Origin: DASXTS01 sp036505275
GTDB lineage: Bacteria; Actinomycetota; Actinomycetes; Mycobacteriales; Pseudonocardiaceae
Assembly (NCBI GenBank): GCA_036505275.1
Contig: DASXTS010000250.1
Coordinates: forward strand, 1-5,934
Direction of reading: 5' to 3'
DNA: 5,934 bases
The notes beneath the pieces are model-generated. The model saw only the letters and a program-made list of their open reading frames with translations. It had not been told where the DNA came from and did not search any database. Positions 1-5,664 of the stretch are shown here, piece after piece (position 1 is the stretch's first letter; the number at the start of each line of letters is the position of its first letter). The position numbers were made by a program, and so were the translations under genes.

Positions 1-750
1 GAGCCGGTCGACCCGGGCCTCCGCCTCGGCCACCAGCCGGCTCGACCGCTCGGTGGCCTCGCGCAGCCGGCGGTTGGCCTCGGTGGTCGCGTCGCGGACC
101 CGGCGATCGGCCTCCGCCTTGCTGGTCGCCTCCTGTTCGGCGAGCACCTCCATGGCGTCGTTGCGCCGGGCGGCCATGGCGATGTCGAAGTCCTCCTCCA
201 CCTGCTGGCGCCGGGCCGCGGCCTTCGCGTCGGCCTTCATCGCCCGCTCCGTCGTGTCCGCGACCACCGCGGCCGCCTCGGCCTGCGCCTTTTCCATCAC
301 CGACCGGTGCTCGTCCTCCATTTGGGCCCGCCGGTCGTCCAGTTCGGCGATCAGTCGCTGGTAGCGGTCCCGAAGTGCGCCGCCGTCTGCCTCGGCGCGG
401 GCCATCATCTCCGACGCCTCGGTCTCGGCGCGCGCCCTGATCTCGGCGGCCTCGTCCTGAGCCAGCCGGAGCATCCGCTGCAAGCGGTCGGTCATGCCCT
501 CCATGGACGACGGCGTCGCGGCCAGCCGCGCCATGTCCCGCTCGTTGCTGAGAATCTGGGCGCGCTGGTTCTCCACCTGCTTGCTGAGCTCGGCCGCCCT
601 GGCCACCGCGGCGTCCCGGTCGGCGGCGAGAATCCGCAGATCGGCGTCCAACCGGTCCAGATGCTCGTCGACCTGGCGGCGGTCGTAGCCACGCCGGGCG
701 ATGTCGAAGGTGGATCCGAGCGGGAGCAGGTCGCGGTCCTCGTGCGCCAT
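1..750 (-). CDS. DivIVA-domain coiled-coil protein, Scy/FilP-like (3' end outside window)
   Basis: This is an uninterrupted minus-strand frame of 250 codons from ATG at 750-748 that runs off the left edge, so the C-terminus is missing. Residues about 12-45 look like a DivIVA N-terminal domain: F15, then GYDRRQVDEHLDRLDADL starting at G21. The rest is almost entirely charged and alanine-rich heptad-type sequence (many Glu/Ala/Arg, hardly any Gly or Pro), with no membrane segment, so a long cytoplasmic coiled coil is expected. Family knowledge: Scy and FilP of Streptomyces are DivIVA-related filament or scaffold proteins of the hyphal-tip polarisome, often annotated as 'cellulose-binding protein'; Scy exceeds 1,000 residues. 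The gene lies 36 bp behind ccr on the same strand but has its own -10-like hexamer 7 nt before the ATG and no Shine-Dalgarno, so leaderless expression is inferred. A generic DivIVA/Wag31 paralogue is the alternative. The coiled-coil call is safe; the Scy versus FilP assignment is not. Confidence 0.8.
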   Translation of the reverse strand, partial: MAHEDRDLLPLGSTFDIARRGYDRRQVDEHLDRLDADLRILAADRDAAVARAAELSKQVENQRAQILSNERDMARLAATPSSMEGMTDRLQRMLRLAQDEAAEIRARAETEASEMMARAEADGGALRDRYQRLIAELDDRRAQMEDEHRSVMEKAQAEAAAVVADTTERAMKADAKAAARRQQVEEDFDIAMAARRNDAMEVLAEQEATSKAEADRRVRDATTEANRRLREATERSSRLVAEAEARVDRL

Positions 751-757
751 GGCCAGT

Positions 758-763
758 ACGCTA
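758..763 (-). promoter_or_regulatory. -10 hexamer, likely leaderless start of the coiled-coil gene
   Basis: Read on the minus strand the hexamer is TAGCGT, followed by exactly 7 nt and then the ATG at 750. There is no purine-rich ribosome-binding site in between. TANNNT ending 6-8 nt before the initiation codon is the usual actinobacterial leaderless arrangement. No clear TTGAC-type -35 is visible, and the sequence upstream is the 3' end of ccr. Confidence 0.45.
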
Positions 764-786
764 CCCGGCCGCACCCGATGACGCGT

Positions 787-2118
787 TCACACGCCCCGGA
801 ATCGGTTGATCGCGTCCAAATGTTGTTCGCGCAGAATGGAATCCCGCACGCCAAGGCCCTCCTCGGGAGCCAGGCAGAGCACGCCGACCTTGCCCTGGTG
901 GACATTGAGATGAACATCACGTGCGGCCTGGCCGGTCTGTTCCATCGGGTAGACCCGGGACAGCGTGGGGTGGATCTTGCCCTTGGCGATCAATCGGTTC
1001 GCCTCCCATGCCTCCCGGTAGTTGGCGAAATGCGAGCCGATGATCTTCTTGAGATTCATCCACAGGTAGCGGTTGTCGTAGACGTGGTGGTAGCCCGACG
1101 TGGACGCACAGGTGACGATCGTGCCGCCGCGGCGGGCGACGAACACCGACGCGCCGAACGTCTCCCGGCCAGGGTGCTCGAAGACGATGTCAGGGTCGTC
1201 GCCGCCGGTCAGCTCGCGGATCTTGGCACCGAACCGCTTCCACTCCGCCGGGTTCTGGGTGTGCTCGTCCTTCCAGAACCGGTAGTCCTCGGCGGCCCGG
1301 TCGATGATCAGGTCGGCGCCCATCCGATGGCAGATCTCGGCCTTCTCCTGGCTCGACACCACGCACACCGGGGTGGCACCGCCGTTCAGCGCGAACTGGG
1401 TGGCGTAGGAACCGAGGCCGCCGGAGGCGCCCCAGATCAGTACCGTGTCGCCCTGCTTCATGCCGGCGCCGTGGGTGGACACCAACTGCCGGTATGCGGT
1501 GGAGTTGACCAGGCCGGGGCAGGCGGCCTCCTCCCAGGACAGGTGCCTCGGCTTGGGCATCAGCTGGTTGGTCTTCACCAGGGCCAGCTCGGCCAGCCCG
1601 CCGAAGTTCGTCTCGAAGCCCCAGATCCGCTGCTCCGGGTCGAGCATGGTGTCGCTGTGGCCGTCCGGGTGCTCCAGCTCGACCGAGAGGCAGTGCGCCA
1701 CCACCTCGTCGCCCGGCTTCCACGCCTGCACGCCGTCGGCGGTGCGCAACACGACGCCGGCCAGGTCGGAGCCCACCGCGTGGTAGGGCAGGTCGTGCCG
1801 CCGCGCCCACGGCGAGGTCTTGCCGTAGCGGCGCAGGAAGCCGAAGGTGGGCATTGGCTCGAAGATCGACGTCCACACCGTGTTGTAGTTGATCGCCGAG
1901 GCCATCACGGCGACCAGCGCCTCGCCCGGGCCCAGCTCCGGCGTCGGCACCTCTTCGATGTGCAGGCTCTGCCGGGGGTCCTTGTCCCTCGTCTCCATGC
2001 CGTCGAACATGCCGGTCTCATCCGCATGGACCGTGACCGCCCGGTACCTGTCCGGGACGTACAGCGAACCGACCTTGTCCAGCTCGTCTGCGAGGATGGC
2101 GTCGAGGATCTTCTGCAC
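787..2118 (-). CDS. ccrA: Crotonyl-CoA carboxylase/reductase
   Basis: The enzyme reduces crotonyl-CoA with NADPH and traps CO2 to give (2S)-ethylmalonyl-CoA in the cytoplasm. It is the key step of the ethylmalonyl-CoA pathway and the source of ethylmalonyl-CoA for polyketide synthases. The 443-residue product has the usual family length. Visible are an alcohol-dehydrogenase-like N-terminal half, the glycine-rich NADPH loop GASGGLGSYATQ at 230-241, and family signatures NYNTVWTSIFEP (77-88) and DPEQRIWGFETNFGGLAE (160-177). The four CO2-pocket residues described for the Kitasatospora setae enzyme (N81, F170, E171, H365) are all present as N79, F168, E169 and H363, a constant offset of two. The GTG start is preferred because a GAAAGGA Shine-Dalgarno lies 8-9 nt upstream and the N-terminus then matches known Ccr proteins; an ATG 21 nt further upstream (2139) is the alternative. 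The epimerase gene lies upstream after a 116-bp gap holding a hairpin and a possible promoter. Confidence 0.96.
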   Translation of the reverse strand: MQKILDAILADELDKVGSLYVPDRYRAVTVHADETGMFDGMETRDKDPRQSLHIEEVPTPELGPGEALVAVMASAINYNTVWTSIFEPMPTFGFLRRYGKTSPWARRHDLPYHAVGSDLAGVVLRTADGVQAWKPGDEVVAHCLSVELEHPDGHSDTMLDPEQRIWGFETNFGGLAELALVKTNQLMPKPRHLSWEEAACPGLVNSTAYRQLVSTHGAGMKQGDTVLIWGASGGLGSYATQFALNGGATPVCVVSSQEKAEICHRMGADLIIDRAAEDYRFWKDEHTQNPAEWKRFGAKIRELTGGDDPDIVFEHPGRETFGASVFVARRGGTIVTCASTSGYHHVYDNRYLWMNLKKIIGSHFANYREAWEANRLIAKGKIHPTLSRVYPMEQTGQAARDVHLNVHQGKVGVLCLAPEEGLGVRDSILREQHLDAINRFRGV

Positions 2119-2125
2119 GGCGATA

Positions 2126-2132
2126 ATCCTTT
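2126..2132 (-). promoter_or_regulatory. Shine-Dalgarno deciding the ccr start
   Basis: On the minus strand GAAAGGA sits 7 nt before GTG at 2118-2116. The upstream in-frame ATG at 2139-2137 is preceded only by GTGGGCCG, which is a poor site, and this Shine-Dalgarno would lie inside that longer reading frame. The site therefore favours the GTG start. Confidence 0.6.
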
Positions 2133-2162
2133 CCGGCATCGGCCCACGGCGGCTGGGACCGG

Positions 2163-2168
2163 ATGTTA
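2163..2168 (-). promoter_or_regulatory. Possible -10 element for ccr
   Basis: TAACAT on the minus strand fits TANNNT and lies about 45 nt before the ccr GTG, downstream of a terminator-like hairpin, so ccr could be transcribed separately from the epimerase. No good -35 sequence lies 16-19 nt upstream, so this is a weak call. Confidence 0.28.
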
Positions 2169-2187
2169 CGCGTGGGTAGTTCGGCCG

Positions 2188-2206
2188 GCCCGCCGGTGTG
2201 GCGGGC
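2188..2206 (-). terminator. GC-rich hairpin between epimerase and ccr
   Basis: A perfect 7-bp inverted repeat (GCCCGCC / GGCGGGC) with a 5-nt loop starts 28 nt past the epimerase stop codon in the direction of transcription. No run of U follows, but U-less hairpins are common at actinobacterial gene ends. It could end the epimerase message or attenuate readthrough into ccr. In such GC-rich DNA a stem of this size can also arise by chance. Confidence 0.4.
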
Positions 2207-2234
2207 GTCTCGGCCGGGTGGCCCGAGCCAACCG

Positions 2235-2657
2235 TCATCGGCCACCTGGCGGTGCCGGTTCGACCAGCTCGACGAGCACGCCGCCGGCGTCCTTCGGGTG
2301 CACAAAGTTGACCTTGGAGCCGGCCGTGCCACGCCGGGGCTCGTCGTAGAGCAGCCGCAGGCCCCTGGCTCGCAGCTGCTCGGACACCGCCGCCACGTCC
2401 GCCACCCGGTAGGCCACCTGCTGGATGCCTGGCCCCCGGCGGTCGAGGAACTTCGCGACCGGTGAGTCCGGCCGAAGCGGCGCCAGCAACTGCACGCACG
2501 AGCCGGATTCGCCGACCGCGAGCATCGCCTCCCGCACGCCCTGCTCCTCGTTCACCTCCTGGTGCACCAGTTGCATGCCGAACATCCGCCGGTAGTACTC
2601 AATGGCCTCGTCCAGGTCGGCCACTGCCACGCCGACGTGGTCAATCGCGGTGAACAT
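2235..2657 (-). CDS. mce: Methylmalonyl-CoA epimerase (VOC superfamily)
   Basis: The product interconverts (2R)- and (2S)-methylmalonyl-CoA, linking propionyl-CoA carboxylation or ethylmalonyl-CoA flux to the B12-dependent mutases. The 140-residue size is normal. Two vicinal-oxygen-chelate repeats are visible: IDHVGVAV (5-12) through QLLAP (56-60), then GIQQVAYRV (77-85) through VLVELVEP (127-134). EEQGVREAM (37-45) carries the catalytic glutamate E43. By comparison with the Propionibacterium shermanii enzyme the metal ligands should be H7, Q56, a His at position 80, and E130. Here position 80 is Gln, because the usual HH is QQ, read directly from CAG CAG. The ATG at 2657 is chosen because homologues begin there; an upstream in-frame GTG at 2711 would add 18 residues that look unrelated to the family. 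TATCCT lies 6 nt upstream with no Shine-Dalgarno, suggesting leaderless expression. It is flanked by the SGNH hydrolase (60-bp gap) and ccr. Confidence 0.94.
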   Translation of the reverse strand: MFTAIDHVGVAVADLDEAIEYYRRMFGMQLVHQEVNEEQGVREAMLAVGESGSCVQLLAPLRPDSPVAKFLDRRGPGIQQVAYRVADVAAVSEQLRARGLRLLYDEPRRGTAGSKVNFVHPKDAGGVLVELVEPAPPGGR

Positions 2658-2663
2658 GCCGCG

Positions 2664-2669
2664 AGGATA
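2664..2669 (-). promoter_or_regulatory. -10 hexamer, likely leaderless start of the epimerase gene
   Basis: On the minus strand TATCCT, a good TANNNT match, ends 6 nt before the ATG at 2657, and no ribosome-binding site is seen. It falls in the 60-bp gap after the SGNH hydrolase stop codon. No convincing -35 is visible. Confidence 0.4.
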
Positions 2670-2717
2670 GGTCGTGGATGGCGGGCACCTTTGACGATCA
2701 TTGCCAGTCACAGAGAA

Positions 2718-3548
2718 CTACCAGCTGAAACCGGCCGCCCACGTCACCGCGGCGAGCGCACGCTGGCCCTCCCGGTTGGGGTGGAAGTAGTCCCAGCCGC
2801 TGACCTGGCTGAGCACGAACTGGTAGTTGAACACCGCGTTGTCGTCGAACTTGCAGTTGGCGCCGTACGCCGCACAGGCCTGCGCGAATTGGGCGTTGTA
2901 GTCGATCACACGCTGCCGCACGCGGTTGCGCCGGTCGAGGTCGGCCTGAGCCGTCGAGGTCGGGTTGGCCAGCATGGACTGGCAGATGCCGCCGGCCGCC
3001 CAGTACAACCGCGCGATCCAGCTGTCCTTGCCGATGAACCACAACCGCTTGATGTCCGGGATGCTGGCGATGAACACCCTGGTGTCCGGCAGCCCGGTCT
3101 TGATCGTGCTCAGTGCCGCGTCGAGCTGCGCCCGGAAGGTGGTCACCGGCGTCATCGAGCTCTCCGACGAGGTGCAGGCGTCGTTGGCGCCGATCTCGAT
3201 CGTCACGTACTGCACCCTCTGGTTCACCACACTGTTGGCCTGACCGGCCATGTCGGCGGCCTTCGAGCCGGACCTGGCGTCGTTGTACTGGGCGGCGAAG
3301 TTGGGGTTGATCGCCCTGATCCGCAGCCGGTGGCTGTTGACGTAGCTGTCGTCGCCGGTGCTCCACGAGCGGCTGGTGCAGTCGACGTACCAGCCGCACG
3401 CATTGAACCCCCTGGTGATCGAGTCGCCCATCGAGGCGATCGAGTTGGGCGGGCCGGTGTAGGCACTCGCGCCCGGTGCGGCCAGCACGCCGGCCACCAG
3501 GGCGATTGCGGCGGCGGCCGAGAACACGCCTAGCGCGCGACGCAGCAT
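2718..3548 (-). CDS. Secreted SGNH/GDSL-family hydrolase
   Basis: This is a predicted exported serine esterase or lipase of 276 residues. The N-terminus is a typical Sec signal peptide: MLRR, a hydrophobic stretch to about residue 24, and a likely signal-peptidase I site after ASA (27-29). The four SGNH blocks follow in order: MGDSIT with nucleophile S43; RSGSKAAD with G94; GANDAC with N122; and DYFHPN with D253 and H256 as the rest of the catalytic triad. Six cysteines in the mature chain suggest up to three disulfides, as in secreted actinomycete lipases. The start is well defined, because AGGAGGT lies 5 nt before the ATG. A -35/-10 pair lies about 45-75 nt upstream. The substrate cannot be told from sequence; acyl lipids, esters or acetylated polysaccharides are all possible. 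It has no obvious link to the acyl-CoA genes around it. Confidence 0.92.
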   Translation of the reverse strand: MLRRALGVFSAAAAIALVAGVLAAPGASAYTGPPNSIASMGDSITRGFNACGWYVDCTSRSWSTGDDSYVNSHRLRIRAINPNFAAQYNDARSGSKAADMAGQANSVVNQRVQYVTIEIGANDACTSSESSMTPVTTFRAQLDAALSTIKTGLPDTRVFIASIPDIKRLWFIGKDSWIARLYWAAGGICQSMLANPTSTAQADLDRRNRVRQRVIDYNAQFAQACAAYGANCKFDDNAVFNYQFVLSQVSGWDYFHPNREGQRALAAVTWAAGFSW

Positions 3549-3553
3549 CGGGG

Positions 3554-3560
3554 ACCTCCT
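3554..3560 (-). promoter_or_regulatory. Strong Shine-Dalgarno of the SGNH hydrolase
   Basis: AGGAGGT on the minus strand with a 5-nt spacer to the ATG at 3548. It is a near-perfect match to the anti-Shine-Dalgarno sequence and fixes the start. It contrasts with the three neighbouring genes that lack any such site. Confidence 0.85.
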
Positions 3561-3593
3561 GCAGGCAGCGGGCGGCGCCGGGTAGCCAGGCTG

Positions 3594-3623
3594 ACGCTAG
3601 ACGTGACGTGAACGGCATCACAA
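3594..3623 (-). promoter_or_regulatory. Promoter of the SGNH hydrolase gene
   Basis: On the minus strand TTGTGA (3623-3618) and TAGCGT (3599-3594) are separated by 18 nt, which fits a housekeeping actinobacterial sigma-70-type promoter. The inferred transcript start is near 3587, giving a leader of about 40 nt that carries the strong Shine-Dalgarno. The spacer contains a direct repeat of CACGT, and an 11-bp dyad CCATC-G-GATGG (3625-3635) lies directly upstream of the -35. Confidence 0.5.
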
Positions 3624-3677
3624 GCCATCGGATGGGGGCAAGGCGACCGACCAACCGCAGGTCAACTTGTGTGTGGT

Positions 3678-3696
3678 CGCACGGCGGCGCCGTGCG
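3678..3696. repeat. Perfect inverted repeat in the divergent intergenic region
   Basis: An 8-bp perfect stem, CGCACGGC / GCCGTGCG, with a 3-nt GGC centre. The half-site word GCCGTGC appears again at 3724-3730, next to the meaB start. It lies 55 bp upstream of the SGNH -35 and 65 bp upstream of meaB, so it could be a shared operator or a hairpin. No known regulator site is recognised. Confidence 0.5.
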
Positions 3697-3726
3697 GCTT
3701 CGCGATCAGCGCCGGTAGTGGACGCC

Positions 3727-3747
3727 GTGCCGGAACAGGTGCGGCAC
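3727..3747. repeat. Dyad symmetry abutting the meaB -10
   Basis: GTGCCG and CGGCAC are separated by 9 nt. The right half-site touches the -10 hexamer of meaB at 3748, so a bound repressor would block RNA polymerase. Six-base arms are short enough to occur by chance in GC-rich DNA. Confidence 0.3.
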
Positions 3748-3753
3748 TAGCCT
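3748..3753 (+). promoter_or_regulatory. -10 hexamer, likely leaderless start of meaB
   Basis: TAGCCT followed by exactly 7 nt and then the meaB ATG at 3761. No Shine-Dalgarno is present in the 20 nt before the ATG. No TTGAC-like -35 is visible at 17-19 nt spacing. Confidence 0.45.
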
Positions 3754-3760
3754 GGGCGCT

Positions 3761-4759
3761 ATGGCGCGAACCGTCGACGTCGCGGACCTGGTGCAGCGGG
3801 CCCGCGACGGCCAGCCCCGCGCGGTGGCCCGGCTGATCTCCCTCGTCGAGGACGCCAGCCCGGCGAGGACCGCTCGCCGGTCCGAGCCCTTGTCACAGCT
3901 GCGGGAGGTGGCCGCGGCGCTCGCGCCGCACGCCGGCCGGGCGCAGGTCGTCGGCCTCACCGGCTCGCCGGGCGTCGGCAAGTCCACCTCGACGTCGGCG
4001 CTGGTGGCGGCGCTGCGCGAGGCCGGCAAGCGGGTCGGTGTGCTGGCCGTCGACCCATCGTCGCCGTTCTCCGGCGGCGCGCTGCTCGGCGACCGGGTGC
4101 GGATGCAGGACCACGCCCTGGATCCCGGGGTCTTCATCCGCTCGATGGCCACCCGCGGCCACCTCGGTGGGCTGGCCTGGGCCACTCCGCAGGCTCTTCG
4201 CGTGCTCGACGCCGCCGGTTGCGATGTGGTGCTGATCGAGACCGTCGGCGTCGGCCAGTCCGAGGTCGAGGTCGTCTCGCTGGCCGACACCACACTGGTG
4301 CTGCTGGCACCCGGCATGGGCGACGGCATCCAGGCCGCCAAGGCCGGCATCCTCGAGGTGGCCGACGTGTTCGTGGTGAACAAGGCCGACCGGGACGGGG
4401 CCGACCAGACCGTCCGCGACCTCAAGTACATGATCTCCCTCGGCCGCCGGGAGGTGCCCGGCCCGCGGTGGCGTCCGCCGATCATCAAGACGGTGGCCTC
4501 CCGTGGCCAGGGCATTGACGACGTAGTGGCCGCCATCGAGCAACACCGCGCCTGGATGGCCGGCCACGGCGAGCTGGAGCAGCGCCGGCAGCGCCGCGCC
4601 GAGGCGGAGATCGAGGCCATCGCCGTAGAGCAGCTGCGCGACCGGCTGGGCGACATCCGCGGCGTTTCGGCGCTGCCGGGCCTGGCCAAGCGCGTCGCCG
4701 CCGGGGAGATGGACCCCTACCTCGCCGCCGACGAGCTGGTCGCCGCACTGGCTCGCTGA
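3761..4759 (+). CDS. meaB: MeaB/ArgK-type G3E GTPase, methylmalonyl-CoA mutase chaperone
   Basis: This is a cytoplasmic P-loop GTPase of 332 residues that gates adenosylcobalamin delivery to methylmalonyl-CoA mutase (or its relatives) and helps protect and reactivate the enzyme. Motifs in order: an N-terminal helical arm with RAVARLISLVED (20-31); Walker A GSPGVGKST (68-76); VDPSSPFSGGALLGDRVRM (97-115), the metal and switch region typical of MeaB; IETVGVGQSEVEV (159-171), the second switch; and the guanine-specificity motif NKAD (207-210). A C-terminal helical dimerisation arm follows. Length and motif order are normal and no key residue is missing. The ATG at 3761 is the natural start because homologues begin MARTVDV and an in-frame stop lies close upstream. 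The gene is divergent from the SGNH hydrolase. The client mutase is not in the window, so whether it serves methylmalonyl-, ethylmalonyl- or isobutyryl-CoA mutase is open. Older databases call this family LAO/AO transport ATPase, which is misleading. Confidence 0.96.
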   Translation: MARTVDVADLVQRARDGQPRAVARLISLVEDASPARTARRSEPLSQLREVAAALAPHAGRAQVVGLTGSPGVGKSTSTSALVAALREAGKRVGVLAVDPSSPFSGGALLGDRVRMQDHALDPGVFIRSMATRGHLGGLAWATPQALRVLDAAGCDVVLIETVGVGQSEVEVVSLADTTLVLLAPGMGDGIQAAKAGILEVADVFVVNKADRDGADQTVRDLKYMISLGRREVPGPRWRPPIIKTVASRGQGIDDVVAAIEQHRAWMAGHGELEQRRQRRAEAEIEAIAVEQLRDRLGDIRGVSALPGLAKRVAAGEMDPYLAADELVAALAR

Positions 4760-4807
4760 GGCCCCGATCGCTGAAGGCCCCGATCGGTGAAGGCCCCGAT
4801 CGCTGAA
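4754..4807 (+). repeat. Tandem 16-bp repeat after meaB (about 3.4 copies)
   Basis: Three contiguous units of GGCCCCGATCGSTGAA occupy 4760-4775, 4776-4791 and 4792-4807. They differ at one position only (C, G, C). The last six bases of meaB, CGCTGA (4754-4759, including the stop codon), equal the tail of a further unit. Each unit carries the palindrome CGATCG. The period is not a multiple of three, and the array supplies a second in-frame stop (4772-4774) behind the meaB stop. It looks like slippage or duplication that started at the gene end. Confidence 0.9.
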
Positions 4808-4819
4808 CCAGAGGTTCGG
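4803..4819 (+). terminator. Small hairpin downstream of meaB
   Basis: CTGAACC and GGTTCGG can form a 7-bp stem (one G-T wobble) around an AGA loop, 43 nt after the meaB stop. No T tract follows, so this is at best a weak terminator. It overlaps the last tandem repeat unit. Confidence 0.25.
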
Positions 4820-4838
4820 TCCAGACGTACAGGTCGCC

Positions 4839-5664
4839 GTGGGAGGAACCCGGCCGGCCATCGTCTTTCGGCACCGCGGCGCCTTCCTGGTCGGCATCGC
4901 GGCGGTCAGCGTAGGGGTGGTGCTGCACCTGCCGATGTACCTGAGCTCGCGCGAGATGGGCTACCACATGGCCGGCATGCCCATCGATACGGCGATGAAG
5001 ATCGGCATGGCGCTGATCGTCGCCGGTTTCGCCACGACGGCCTACGGGTTGGTGCCGCGCCGTGCGGTGGTCGGCACCAAGGACGCAGTCAAGGAGGCCG
5101 CGTTCGAGGTCAGGGCGCTGGACGACGTGCCGATCCGAGCCGCCCACGTGGCACTGCTGGCCGTGATGGCGGCCGCGGTGACCATCGACGTGATGAAGCC
5201 GACCACGCTCGCGTTCGTGATGCCGGGCATCGCGACCGAGTACGGGCTGCGCTCGCCGGCCAACCAGGATGGCCTACCGGTTGGCCTGCTGCCGCTGTGC
5301 GCGCTGACCGGCATGGTGCTCGGCTCGCTGCTCTGGGGCTGGCTCGGCGACCGGATCGGCCGGCGGGCGTCGGTCCTACTTGCCGGCGTGATGTTCATCG
5401 GTACCGCGATCTGCGGGGCGATGCCGTCGTTCGCGCTGAACCTGCTGATGTGCTTCCTGATGGGCGCCGCGGTGGGCGGCATGCTGCCGATCGCGTTCGC
5501 GCTGCTCGCCGAGACCATCCCGGCGCGCCACCGCGGCTGGCTGATGGTGCTCATCGGCGGTGACGTCGCCGGCGCGTATGTGCTGACGAGCTACCTCTCA
5601 TCACGGCTGCAGCCGGTGTTCGGCTGGCGGGTGATGTGGCTCATCGGCCTGCCGACCGGCATCG
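4839..5664 (+). CDS. MFS transporter, N-terminal part, interrupted after the fifth MFS helix
   Basis: This is an integral-membrane major facilitator; the substrate is unknown. From GTG at 4839 about 275 residues look like genuine MFS sequence. Two hydrophobic segments (about 15-35 and 52-73) and a charged stretch (74-103) precede the MFS fold. The fold begins with helices at about 104-130 and 148-170, the motif-A loop GWLGDRIGRR (167-176), further helices at about 178-195, 199-222 and 233-254, and a sixth beginning near 262. The loop ETIPARHRGW (225-234) is sugar/acid-transporter-like. Homology stops at about GLPTG (270-274). The frame then stays open to the window end but turns into Arg/Pro-rich shadow sequence while good coding continues in another frame. 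A complete MFS protein needs six more helices, so this is a truncation, deletion fusion or assembly error. The start is uncertain: the frame opens at 4791, and GTG 4839 has only a weak AGGT upstream. It follows meaB by 79 bp on the same strand. Confidence 0.78.

Noticed and set aside
307..2349. Plus-strand open frame of 680 codons opposite the coiled-coil gene and ccr
   Set aside because: It is antisense to two clearly conserved proteins, has a low-complexity Arg/Val/Gly/His-rich composition and no recognisable motif. Long antisense frames are expected in very GC-rich DNA.
2119..2499. N-terminal extension of ccr up to 2499
   Set aside because: The extra residues overlap the epimerase gene in another frame and are Arg/Gly/Ala-rich shadow sequence. 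The Shine-Dalgarno before GTG 2118 and the family N-terminus fix the true start.
2562..3533. Plus-strand open frame of 323 codons opposite the SGNH hydrolase
   Set aside because: Shadow of a well-defined secreted hydrolase with a complete catalytic triad; the translated product is low complexity.
4754..4807. Short tandem repeat as a CRISPR array
   Set aside because: The units are 16 bp and directly contiguous, with no spacers and no cas genes nearby.
3706..4897. Two long minus-strand frames opposite meaB
   Set aside because: They are antisense to meaB, whose GTPase motifs are intact, and their products are Ser/Arg- or Gly/His-rich with no domain.
4787..5563. Plus-strand frame of 258 codons overlapping the MFS gene
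   Set aside because: Its product is extremely Arg/Gly/Ala-rich without hydrophobic helices, while the frame starting at 4839 encodes clear MFS helices and the motif-A loop.
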